Of a stretch of 5,987 nt of DNA, positions 1 through 5,987 are shown piece by piece. Origin of the DNA: an uncultured Actinomyces sp. Lineage in GTDB: Bacteria; Actinomycetota; Actinomycetes; Actinomycetales; Actinomycetaceae. Each line of letters opens with the position of its first letter. Positions within the stretch are counted from its first letter, which is position 1. Both the position numbers and the translations under genes were made by a program. The stretch is taken from positions 1 through 5,987 of the forward strand of contig USPB01000122.1 in the NCBI GenBank assembly GCA_900556405.1, given 5' to 3'. The notes beneath the pieces are model-generated. The model made no database searches. It was not told where the DNA came from and was given only the letters and a program-made list of their open reading frames with translations.

Positions 1-924
1 ACCGAAGTCATTCTGGTCGGTGTCGATGGCTCGACGGAGAGCCTTGCCGCCGTCACTTGGGCCGCTGATCGCGGCGCGCGCACCGGAGCGCGCATTCATT
101 GCCTGTGCACATACGCGCTGGCCTCCTACTCAGCCGCCGCCCTGGATGGCGGTTACGCTGTGCTCGACGATGAGGCCCTGAAAGCCGGGGCTGAGCAGGT
201 CGTCGAGGAAGCCAAGGCCGTGGCACGCGAGCGCGGCGCCACGCACGTGTCCGGCTCGACCGAACCGGGAGACCCGGCGGGCGTGCTCATTGACTTCTCC
301 GCCGAGGTCGACATGATCGTCGTCGGTTCGCGCGGCGGCGGTGGATTCGCTGATCGTCTGCTCGGTACCGTCTCCTCGGCTCTGCCGGCGCACGCCAAGT
401 GTCCGGTCGTCGTCGTTCCGCGCCACACCTCGGGCAAGAACTTCACGCCCGTCGAGCGCATCGTCGTCGGCGTTGACGGCACCGACCAGCCGTCGTGCGC
501 CCTCAAGCGTGCGATTTCCGAGGCGGACCTGTGGGATGCGCGCGTGACAGCCGTGTCCGCCGTCCCGATCGCGGTCGGCCCTTCCGTCATGACGTGGACG
601 CCCACCGGCGTCGACCACTCCGCCCTCCTCGCGCAGGTGCGCGAGGGCATGGATGCGGCCATCGCGGCTGCTCTCGACGGCAAGGACGTGCACGTCGCAC
701 GCCACGCCCTCGACGGCTCTGCGGCGTCCCTGCTCATCGAGTTCTCGACTGCTGTCGACCTCGTCGTCGTCGGCACACGCGGGCGCGGAGGCCTGGCGGG
801 GGTACTCCTTGGCTCGACCTCCCAGACGGTGCTTGGACACTCGACCTGTCCGGTCATGATCGTTCCCTCCGCCCACCTGGGAGAGGGGACAACCGCGGTG
901 CACACCGAGTGGGAGCGCCGCTAA
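1..924 (+). CDS. Universal stress protein with two tandem Usp domains (5' end outside window)
   Basis: The frame is open from base 1 to a TAA at 922-924, giving 307 codons; the start codon lies left of the window. Two Usp (UspA-like) domains follow each other. Domain 1 opens with VILVGVDGS near visible residue 3 and ends with CPVVVVP. Domain 2 opens with RIVVGVDGT at about residue 153 and ends with CPVMIVPS. Each carries the ATP-binding signature G-2x-G-9x-G-S/T: G109, G112, G122-T123 in domain 1 and G258, G261, G271-S272 in domain 2. Both are therefore probably ATP-binding Usp domains, as in the tandem Usp proteins common in actinobacteria. Family knowledge suggests a cytoplasmic role in stress, dormancy or low-oxygen responses; nothing here identifies the actual signal. 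A strong hairpin terminator begins 12 nt after the stop, so this gene ends its transcript. The visible length matches a two-domain protein of about 300-310 aa, so only a few N-terminal residues are likely missing. Confidence 0.95.
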   Translation, partial: TEVILVGVDGSTESLAAVTWAADRGARTGARIHCLCTYALASYSAAALDGGYAVLDDEALKAGAEQVVEEAKAVARERGATHVSGSTEPGDPAGVLIDFSAEVDMIVVGSRGGGGFADRLLGTVSSALPAHAKCPVVVVPRHTSGKNFTPVERIVVGVDGTDQPSCALKRAISEADLWDARVTAVSAVPIAVGPSVMTWTPTGVDHSALLAQVREGMDAAIAAALDGKDVHVARHALDGSAASLLIEFSTAVDLVVVGTRGRGGLAGVLLGSTSQTVLGHSTCPVMIVPSAHLGEGTTAVHTEWERR

Positions 925-936
925 CTCCACGTCGGC

Positions 937-983
937 ACGAGGCCGGGGACCGAAGCGTGGGTACCCCGGCCTCGTCCGTTTTA
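937..983 (+). terminator. Intrinsic (rho-independent) terminator of the stress-protein gene
   Basis: A perfect 12-bp inverted repeat pairs ACGAGGCCGGGG (937-948) with CCCCGGCCTCGT (964-975) around a 15-nt loop. It is followed by CCG and the T-rich run TTTTATT (979-985). It starts 12 nt after the TAA at 924, as expected for a terminator of the upstream gene. The opposite strand has no comparable T-run on its far side, so it appears to work mainly in the + direction. Confidence 0.9.
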
Positions 984-1051
984 TTGGCGAGTGACGGCCC
1001 GCTCGCTCGACGTTCGCAGCCGGTGAGGGGGCAACGCCGCGCGCACTTTGC

Positions 1052-1057
1052 TACAGT
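1052..1057 (+). promoter_or_regulatory. Possible -10 element of the tRNA-Arg promoter
   Basis: TACAGT fits the sigma-70/SigA-type TANNNT pattern and lies 20 nt upstream of the mature tRNA 5' end. Initiation would fall around 1063-1066, leaving a 5' leader of about 12-15 nt for RNase P to remove. I do not see a convincing -35 hexamer at 16-18 nt spacing, so the call rests on the -10 match and its position between the upstream terminator and the tRNA. Confidence 0.4.
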
Positions 1058-1077
1058 GGGCGCGGACAACTTGTCAC

Positions 1078-1150
1078 GCCCTCGTAGCTCAGGGGATAGA
1101 GCACCGCTCTCCTAAAGCGGGTGTCGGACGTTCGAATCGTCTCGGGGGCA
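1078..1150 (+). tRNA. tRNA-Arg, anticodon CCT
   Basis: A full 73-nt cloverleaf can be folded by eye. The acceptor stem is 1078-1084 with 1143-1149 (one T-G pair). The D stem is GCTC 1087-1090 with GAGC 1099-1102. The anticodon stem is CCGCT 1104-1108 with AGCGG 1116-1120. The variable loop is 1121-1125. The T stem is GGACG 1126-1130 with CGTCT 1138-1142, closing the canonical TTCGAAT loop 1131-1137. The discriminator base is A1150. The seven-base anticodon loop CTCCTAA puts CCT at 1111-1113, which reads the codon AGG, so this is the arginine isoacceptor for a codon rarely used in such GC-rich genes. CCA is not encoded (the next bases are CAC), so it must be added by a nucleotidyltransferase. 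The transporter ATG begins 16 nt downstream with no terminator between. Confidence 0.97.
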
Positions 1151-1155
1151 CACAT

Positions 1156-1161
1156 AAGGGA
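1156..1161 (+). promoter_or_regulatory. Ribosome binding site of the EamA-type transporter
   Basis: AAGGGA ends 5 nt before the ATG at 1167 and is a partial Shine-Dalgarno match. It supports the ATG at 1167 over the second in-frame ATG at 1179 (codon 5), for which this spacing would be about 17 nt. The site lies only 5 nt past the mature tRNA 3' end. Confidence 0.6.
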
Positions 1162-1166
1162 ACGGT

Positions 1167-2081
1167 ATGCGTCATCCAATGGGGTATGCGGTCACCGTCG
1201 TCGCCGCACTATGCTGGGGCGCCTCCGGTGTTTCTGCCGAGTACCTCATGAGCCGCCACGGCATCGAGCTCACTCTCATCAGCTTCTTACGCATGTCCAT
1301 CGGCGGCCTTCTCACTCTCGCCTGCGTTCTCCTTCGTTCGCGCGGAGTCTCGGCCCGGCATCGTGATCTGATCCGCGCGCCGCGCAACTGTCGCAGCCTG
1401 ACGATCTACGCGGTTTTCGGCCTGGCGGCCTGCCAGATCACCTACATGGGGGTGATTCGCGCCTCGAATGCGGGGACGGGCACCATCTTGGAATACCTGG
1501 GACTCATCCTCATCGTCGTGTGGGTGTGCCTGACGCACCGTCGACGGCCCAGGGCCTGCGAGGTGATCGCCATCGTCCTCGCCGTGACCGGCACCTTCCT
1601 GCTGTGCACGCACGGGTCGCTGGACTCCCTGGTCATCACGCCGTCTGCCCTCGCGTGGGGCGCCCTCGCAGCACTTACGCTGGCGACCTACACGCTCCTC
1701 CCCGCTCGGCTTATTGCGGCCTACGGTGCGGACGTCGTCGTGGCATACGGCCTGCTGATCGCCGGTGCGTGCGTCGGCCTGGTCGGTCGAGTGTGGCGAT
1801 TCGACATCACCTGGACGCCCGACGTCGTGCTCGCCATGGTCATCACCGTCGCCCTCGGTACCACCGTCGCCTTCACCGCCTACCTGTGGGGCGTCGACCG
1901 CATCGGCCCTGTGAAAGCCTCACTCGTCGGAAGCCTCGAACCCATCGCCGCGGCCGCCTTTTCCACCCTCGTCATGGGTACCTCCTACACGGGCATCGAC
2001 ATCGTCGGGATGATCCTCATCGTCGGCGCCGTTGTGACCATTTCCGTTGTCGACCTACTCCGGGCGCGCCGCGTCACATAA
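1167..2081 (+). CDS. EamA/DMT-superfamily transporter
   Basis: This 304-aa protein is almost entirely hydrophobic and fits ten membrane helices, at roughly residues 6-26, 36-56, 77-97, 104-122, 129-146, 159-178, 189-208, 218-240, 253-270 and 277-296. It has the internal duplication of two EamA units (about 6-146 and 159-296). Visible family hallmarks are the first helix with CWGASG (16-21), the conserved stretch ending the first half (ILEYLGLILIVVW, 107-119), and the second-half segment with A-x-L-x-G-S-L-E-P (251-259), equivalent to the S-x-x-x-L-E-P motif of EamA carriers. Length is typical (about 300 aa). Members sit in the cytoplasmic membrane and usually export amino acids or other small metabolites, or take up metabolites; the substrate cannot be told from sequence. 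It starts 16 nt after tRNA-Arg and ends 28 nt before the large downstream gene, so read-through from the tRNA promoter is plausible. TAA stop at 2079-2081. Confidence 0.93.
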   Translation: MRHPMGYAVTVVAALCWGASGVSAEYLMSRHGIELTLISFLRMSIGGLLTLACVLLRSRGVSARHRDLIRAPRNCRSLTIYAVFGLAACQITYMGVIRASNAGTGTILEYLGLILIVVWVCLTHRRRPRACEVIAIVLAVTGTFLLCTHGSLDSLVITPSALAWGALAALTLATYTLLPARLIAAYGADVVVAYGLLIAGACVGLVGRVWRFDITWTPDVVLAMVITVALGTTVAFTAYLWGVDRIGPVKASLVGSLEPIAAAAFSTLVMGTSYTGIDIVGMILIVGAVVTISVVDLLRARRVT

Positions 2082-2097
2082 GAGGGCGGTGCTGCCG

Positions 2098-2103
2098 TAG
2101 GGT
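2098..2103 (+). promoter_or_regulatory. Possible -10 element or weak Shine-Dalgarno before the helicase-like gene
   Basis: TAGGGT matches the TANNNT -10 pattern and sits 6 nt before the GTG at 2110. If transcription started there, the mRNA would be leaderless, a common arrangement in actinobacteria. The overlapping AGGG (2099-2102) could instead act as a weak ribosome binding site 7 nt from GTG. I see no good -35 at standard spacing, so the two readings cannot be separated here. Confidence 0.3.
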
Positions 2104-2109
2104 TAAAAC

Positions 2110-5100
2110 GTGGTTCCTAGTATCTTTTCGCGACGTTCCGCCCCCGAGCCCGAGGCCACCTCAGCCTCGTCCACCTCGACGCACCCGACCACCCTCGTCG
2201 GCACTGCGCGCGAGGCGTGGCGTTCGCGCCTCGACCGTGACATTGCCGCCGACAGTGCATCGCTGCCGACGCTGTCCCTGTCCGGCGCACACCCCGGAGG
2301 CCTCGCCCAGCTGTACACGGAACATCCCGTCCGACTGAGCCTGCTCATCCGCGAACCCATCGCCCTCGGTCGCGCCCTCGATCGGGCACGAGCACTCATC
2401 GCCCGCTCCGAGCAGCGTGCGTCCGCACACGGCACCGGTCCCATCCACCTGGGGATCGGCACCGCCACGTGGGGCAGTGGCATGGACACCACCACCGTCC
2501 CCGCCCTACTGCGCCCGGTGCGCCTCGTGCGACGCGACGACGACGTCCTCATCGCCCTGGGACGAGGCGCGATCCTCGCCCCCGAACTGGCCGACGCACT
2601 GCGCGCCCACGGCGTCGACGCAGACGGCGAGACCGTGCTGGCCACAGCCAGCGGAACCCACGGTTTCTCCTCCTCACAGGCGATGAACGCCCTGCGTGAG
2701 CTGTGCTCCGCGCTGCCGCGCTTCGATATCCGCGATGAGCTCGTCATCGGCCTCTTCTGCCACCCCGCCACCGCCCTCGCTGCCAGCCTGGCCGAAGACG
2801 TCACGGCCCTCGAAGACTCCCAGGTGATCCGTGCGCTCGCAGGAGACCAAGACGCTCGCAACGACCTGATCGCGCAGGCGCACGAACCGAACCCGGCAGA
2901 CCGTGACCCGTGGGCAGAAAAAGGCGTCGGTGACCTCATCCCCGTCCAGCAGGACGCCGTCGAGGCAGCCTCCGAGGGGCACAGTGTTTTCGTTGATATT
3001 CCTGCCCACAGTGACGACGCCTCGGTCGTGGCAGCGATCCTCGCCGACGCCGCGGCAACCGGTCGCTCCGTCCTGCACGTGTCGACCTCGCCCTCGCGCT
3101 CAATTGCCGCATATACGCGACTGTCCGACCTCGGGTTGGCCGACATTGTCGCGAACATCGACGGCTACTCGGATGCACGCCGCACCCTCGCGGCCCGCGT
3201 GTCGAGCGCCATGGAGGACACCGCTCCGGTCGTTGACCAGGAGAGCGTCGACGCCATGCGCGCACGCCTGCGTCAGGTTCGCGGGGCCCTGTCGTCCTAC
3301 GCGATTGCCCTCCACGAGCCCTACGGCCGCTTTGGCGTCTGCGCCGCCGATGCGCTGCGTGCCCTCACCGACCTGACGACCGGCGAGAACGCGCCCACGA
3401 CGCGCGTACGCCTCTCTGAGGAAACCCTCTACGAGATCGCCGTGGACCAGGGCGAGAGCGCCCGCGCACTCCTGCGCGAAGCCCTCGCATCAGGCACTCT
3501 CTCGGGGGGCTCATCCTCCGCGTGGGGTAACGCGGTCCTCACCTCTGACGAGCAGGCGTCCGACGTGCTGCTGCGCGTTGACCGCCTCTCCAAGACGCTC
3601 CCCGAACTGCGCGTCCACATCGCATCGGTCGCGGGCGAGGCCGGCATCAAGCCCGCCGGCACCCTGGCTCAGTGGGACCGCCAGCTCGCCATGTTCGACG
3701 GCATCGCGGACGTCCTCGATGTGTTCCAGCCCCGCGTGTTCGAACGCAGCGCTGCCGACATGGTCATCGCGACCGCCCCCAAACAGTGGCGCAAAGACCA
3801 CGACATTTCGATGAGCCGCTCGGAACGCAACCGCCTCGTCAAGCAGGCCCAGGACCTCGTGCGCCCCGGCGTACACGTGCCCGACCTGCACCGCGCTCTC
3901 ATCCGCGTCCAGGAGCGCCGCGACGCATGGTGTGCGGTGTGCGGCGAGGATTCCTGGCCGATCCTGCCCGCGAAGATCGGCGAGATCTCGGCCCTTACCG
4001 ATGCTGTGCGCGACGACCTTGACGCGATCGCCCCCGTGTTCGTCGCCGAAGAACCGGACCTCGTGGGCACCCACCTCCAGCGCCTGACGACCCTCATCGA
4101 GCGGTGGGCGGGCGATACCTCGGCGGCGCGCGAGGTCCCGGCCCGCCTCGCGATGCGTGAGCGCCTCGCCGCCCGAGGCCTCGACAAGCTGGCCCAGGAC
4201 CTCGCCGACCGCCACGTCGAGGACAGCGCCATCGACACCGAGCTCGACCTCGCGTGGTGGGCCTCGTTGCTGCGCGCCATGCTCGCCGCACAGCCCGCGC
4301 TCGGCGGCGTCGATCCCGGCGCGCTTGAGGACCTGGCGCGCGAGGGGTGTGAACTGGACGAAGAGCAGGTGGCCTCGCTCATCCCGCAGGCCATCACGGG
4401 CGTGCGAAGGATCCGCACGAACGCCCTCGCGGCGCGTCCGAGTCAGTACGAGGAGCTGCGCGAACTCCTCGCCGACGGGAAAGCACCCAGCGACCTGGAT
4501 CTGCTGGTCACCTACCCCCTCGTGCGACACCTGCTACCCGTGTTGATGACGGTTCCCTCGATGGTTCCCACCCTGGCTCCCACGGGACGCACCGTCGACC
4601 TCGTCGTGCTCGACGGTGCGGACGGACTGCCCCTGGCCGAGCTTGCGCCGATTATCGCCCGCGGCCACCAGCTGGTTGTCATCGACGATCTGGCGGCGGC
4701 CTCGGAGGGCGGCGCGACCCGCGAACTCGCCGGCGTCCTGCCGGTCCTGCACGTCGAAGCCGGACCGCGACGCCTCAACGACCAGGTCGCCCTGCTGCTG
4801 GCCCGCTACGGCTACGAGCACGCCGGCATCCCCGTGCCGTGGACGGCCTCGAACGCGCCCGTGAGCGCCCGCTGGGTCGAGGCGACGGGCATGCCCGCCC
4901 CCGGCGCGCACGCCATCGAATCGACAGCCGCCGAGGTGCGTGCCGTCGTCGACGCCGTCATCGAACACGCGGTGGAATCACCCGAACGCTCCCTCGCCGT
5001 CGTCGCCCTATCCGACCGCCACGCCGGGCGCATCCGCGACGCCCTGGAGACGGTGCGCGCCGAAGAGCCCGGCCTGGCCTCGTTCTTTGACCCGGCGACG

Positions 5101-5987
5101 CCCGAACCCTTCGTCGTTCTCGGCCCCTCGCAGGCCGTGGGCCTCACCCGTGAATCGCTCATCGTGTCCGTGGGATTTGCGAAGACGCCGCACGGGCGCG
5201 TCATCCACGACTTCGGTGTCCTGTCCGCCGAGAGCGGCGCAGACACCCTGGCCGAGATTCTGCGCGCCGTGCGCGGCGACCTCACCCTCGTTTGCTCGCT
5301 TCACAGCGAGGAGATCGACCGCGATCGCCTGGGACACGCGGGCGCGCGGATGCTCGTGGACCTCATCGAAATCGCGGAGGGCCACGCCGGAGAAGGAATG
5401 GACGCGTGGCCGGTCCTGGCTGGCGAGCCGGACCGTCTGCTCGTCGACCTCGCCGAGCACCTGTACTCGCGTGGCCTCGAAGTCGTCGCCAACGTCGGTA
5501 TCCCCGGCGGCATGCGCATCCCCCTGGCCATCGGGCACCCGGATTCCCCGGGACGCCTGCTGCTCGCCGTCCTCACCGACGACGAGGAATACCTGGCCGA
5601 GCCCAGCCAGCGCGTGCGCGACCGCGCCCGTCCCCGCTGGCTTGAAGCCCAGGGCTGGGCCGTCTACACCGCCCTGTCGATGGCGCTGTTCATCGACCCC
5701 GAGAAGGAAGCATCCGCGATCGTGGATAGCGTCCTCGACGCCCTCGAGAAGCTGCATACCACCCAGGATGAGCCCGTCGTCGCCATTCCGGAGCGCGTCG
5801 TCGATGACGAGGCCGTGGAAGAACACGTGGAAGAGGCGTCCTCGGCTGAGCACACGTCGGGTGCTGAGCCCACGTCGGGTGCTGAGCCCACGTCGGGTTC
5901 GGAGGAATCGAAGGACGGCGCCGAGGAGCCTGCGGCCCCGCGCATGCCGATGCTGGACGACGGCCTCGACGAGGAATCCAAGCGCCG
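2110..5987 (+). CDS. Large helicase-like protein (degenerate SF1 helicase with C-terminal Vsr/MTES_1575-like nuclease fold), 3' end outside window
   Basis: The frame runs unbroken from GTG 2110 to the right edge (1292 codons plus 2 nt). An in-frame TAA at 2104-2106 rules out an earlier start, and the first in-frame ATG is over 120 codons downstream. Residues 1-30 are a Ser/Thr/Pro-rich lead. About 40-270 matches the N-terminal region of actinobacterial proteins annotated as helicase or AAA-family ATPase (my recollection of the family). Residues 278-327 align with motif I, but the P-loop reads IPAHSDDAS (297-305), with no GKT/GKS. About 350-810 is mostly helical. Residues 830-865 occupy motifs II-III, but read LDGAD for DEA-type Walker B and VIDDL for GDPxQL. 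Residues 998-1066 occupy motifs V-VI: IVSVGF and GRVIHDFG are kept, but the ITRAR arginine motif reads LRAVRG. About 1107-1200 resembles the Vsr-like nuclease fold without its acidic centre. An acidic tail with an AE(P/H)TSG repeat follows. ATPase, helicase and nuclease activity all look unlikely; a DNA-binding or scaffold role is inference. It lies 28 nt after the transporter. Confidence 0.85.
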   Translation, partial: MVPSIFSRRSAPEPEATSASSTSTHPTTLVGTAREAWRSRLDRDIAADSASLPTLSLSGAHPGGLAQLYTEHPVRLSLLIREPIALGRALDRARALIARSEQRASAHGTGPIHLGIGTATWGSGMDTTTVPALLRPVRLVRRDDDVLIALGRGAILAPELADALRAHGVDADGETVLATASGTHGFSSSQAMNALRELCSALPRFDIRDELVIGLFCHPATALAASLAEDVTALEDSQVIRALAGDQDARNDLIAQAHEPNPADRDPWAEKGVGDLIPVQQDAVEAASEGHSVFVDIPAHSDDASVVAAILADAAATGRSVLHVSTSPSRSIAAYTRLSDLGLADIVANIDGYSDARRTLAARVSSAMEDTAPVVDQESVDAMRARLRQVRGALSSYAIALHEPYGRFGVCAADALRALTDLTTGENAPTTRVRLSEETLYEIAVDQGESARALLREALASGTLSGGSSSAWGNAVLTSDEQASDVLLRVDRLSKTLPELRVHIASVAGEAGIKPAGTLAQWDRQLAMFDGIADVLDVFQPRVFERSAADMVIATAPKQWRKDHDISMSRSERNRLVKQAQDLVRPGVHVPDLHRALIRVQERRDAWCAVCGEDSWPILPAKIGEISALTDAVRDDLDAIAPVFVAEEPDLVGTHLQRLTTLIERWAGDTSAAREVPARLAMRERLAARGLDKLAQDLADRHVEDSAIDTELDLAWWASLLRAMLAAQPALGGVDPGALEDLAREGCELDEEQVASLIPQAITGVRRIRTNALAARPSQYEELRELLADGKAPSDLDLLVTYPLVRHLLPVLMTVPSMVPTLAPTGRTVDLVVLDGADGLPLAELAPIIARGHQLVVIDDLAAASEGGATRELAGVLPVLHVEAGPRRLNDQVALLLARYGYEHAGIPVPWTASNAPVSARWVEATGMPAPGAHAIESTAAEVRAVVDAVIEHAVESPERSLAVVALSDRHAGRIRDALETVRAEEPGLASFFDPATPEPFVVLGPSQAVGLTRESLIVSVGFAKTPHGRVIHDFGVLSAESGADTLAEILRAVRGDLTLVCSLHSEEIDRDRLGHAGARMLVDLIEIAEGHAGEGMDAWPVLAGEPDRLLVDLAEHLYSRGLEVVANVGIPGGMRIPLAIGHPDSPGRLLLAVLTDDEEYLAEPSQRVRDRARPRWLEAQGWAVYTALSMALFIDPEKEASAIVDSVLDALEKLHTTQDEPVVAIPERVVDDEAVEEHVEEASSAEHTSGAEPTSGAEPTSGSEESKDGAEEPAAPRMPMLDDGLDEESKR
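5845..5898 (+). repeat. Three tandem 18-bp units inside the helicase-like gene
   Basis: The unit GCTGAGCCCACGTCGGGT occurs at 5845-5862, 5863-5880 and 5881-5898. The last two copies are identical; the first differs by one base (A for C at 5852). The unit is a whole number of codons and in frame, encoding AEHTSG, AEPTSG and AEPTSG (residues 1246-1263) in an acidic, probably disordered tail. Copy number could change by slippage without breaking the frame. Confidence 0.95.

Larger units (their letters stand above)
925..1077 (+). other. Intergenic region between the stress-protein gene and tRNA-Arg
   Basis: This 153-bp stretch holds the terminator at 937-983, the possible tRNA -10 at 1052-1057, and a short perfect palindrome GACAACTTGTC at 1065-1075, around the expected tRNA transcription start. 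I see no convincing small open frame or further RNA gene in it; open frames crossing it lack a ribosome binding site and overlap the tRNA or the stress-protein gene. Confidence 0.7.

Noticed and set aside
130..930. Minus-strand open frame of 266 codons over the stress-protein gene
   Set aside because: The + strand frame has two clear Usp domains with ATP-binding signatures, so the antisense frame is a shadow.
1078..1170. tRNA 3' end as an integration (att) site for a mobile element
   Set aside because: tRNA genes often serve this way, but I see no repeated copy of the tRNA 3' end in the window, no integrase, and no compositional shift in the neighbouring genes.
2082..2109. Terminator between the transporter and the helicase-like gene
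   Set aside because: The 28-nt gap allows only a weak short pairing (CGG with CCG) and has no T-run.
2103..3158. Long minus-strand open frame of 351 codons opposite the helicase-like gene
   Set aside because: It is rich in Ser/Arg/Ala with no domain pattern, as expected of an antisense shadow of a GC-biased gene. The + frame here is continuous with recognisable family sequence.
3511..4530. Long minus-strand open frame of 339 codons
   Set aside because: It lies wholly opposite the central part of the + strand gene, has no recognisable motif, and is explained by G/C bias at third codon positions.
5008..5853. Minus-strand open frame of 281 codons near the right end
   Set aside because: It is antisense to the nuclease-like region of the + gene, has no family features, and fits the same codon-bias effect.

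Overview
The window looks like chromosomal DNA from a high-GC actinobacterium. The coding regions have strong G/C bias at third codon positions, one gene appears to start with GTG, and the single tRNA gene has no encoded CCA end. The protein family at the right end also resembles sequences I associate with Actinomycetales and Micrococcales. An Actinomyces/Schaalia-type organism is my best guess, from memory and unverified. I see no IS element, integrase, CRISPR array or phage gene, so this reads as an ordinary chromosomal stretch. All supported genes are on the + strand.

Layout. (1) 1-924: the 3' part of a tandem-domain universal stress protein gene, whose start lies left of the window. A strong intrinsic terminator follows at 937-983. 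(2) 925-1077: a 153-bp intergenic region with the terminator and a probable -10 element for the tRNA. (3) 1078-1150: tRNA-Arg with anticodon CCT. (4) 1167-2081: a 304-aa EamA/DMT-family membrane transporter gene that begins only 16 nt after the tRNA. (5) 2110-5987: a very large open frame of at least 1292 codons, truncated by the right edge. It encodes a multidomain protein that resembles an SF1 (UPF1-like) helicase fused to a C-terminal Vsr/MTES_1575-like nuclease fold. The residues that would make either domain catalytic are largely replaced.

How the parts relate. The terminator separates the stress-protein gene from what follows. The tRNA, the transporter and the large helicase-like gene are closely spaced (16 nt and 28 nt) with no visible terminator between them, so they could share transcripts. 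There is no evident common pathway. The most interesting item is the large protein: a helicase-nuclease architecture kept at full length and in frame while its Walker A, Walker B, motif III, motif VI and nuclease residues are lost, which suggests a pseudoenzyme with a scaffold or regulatory role.
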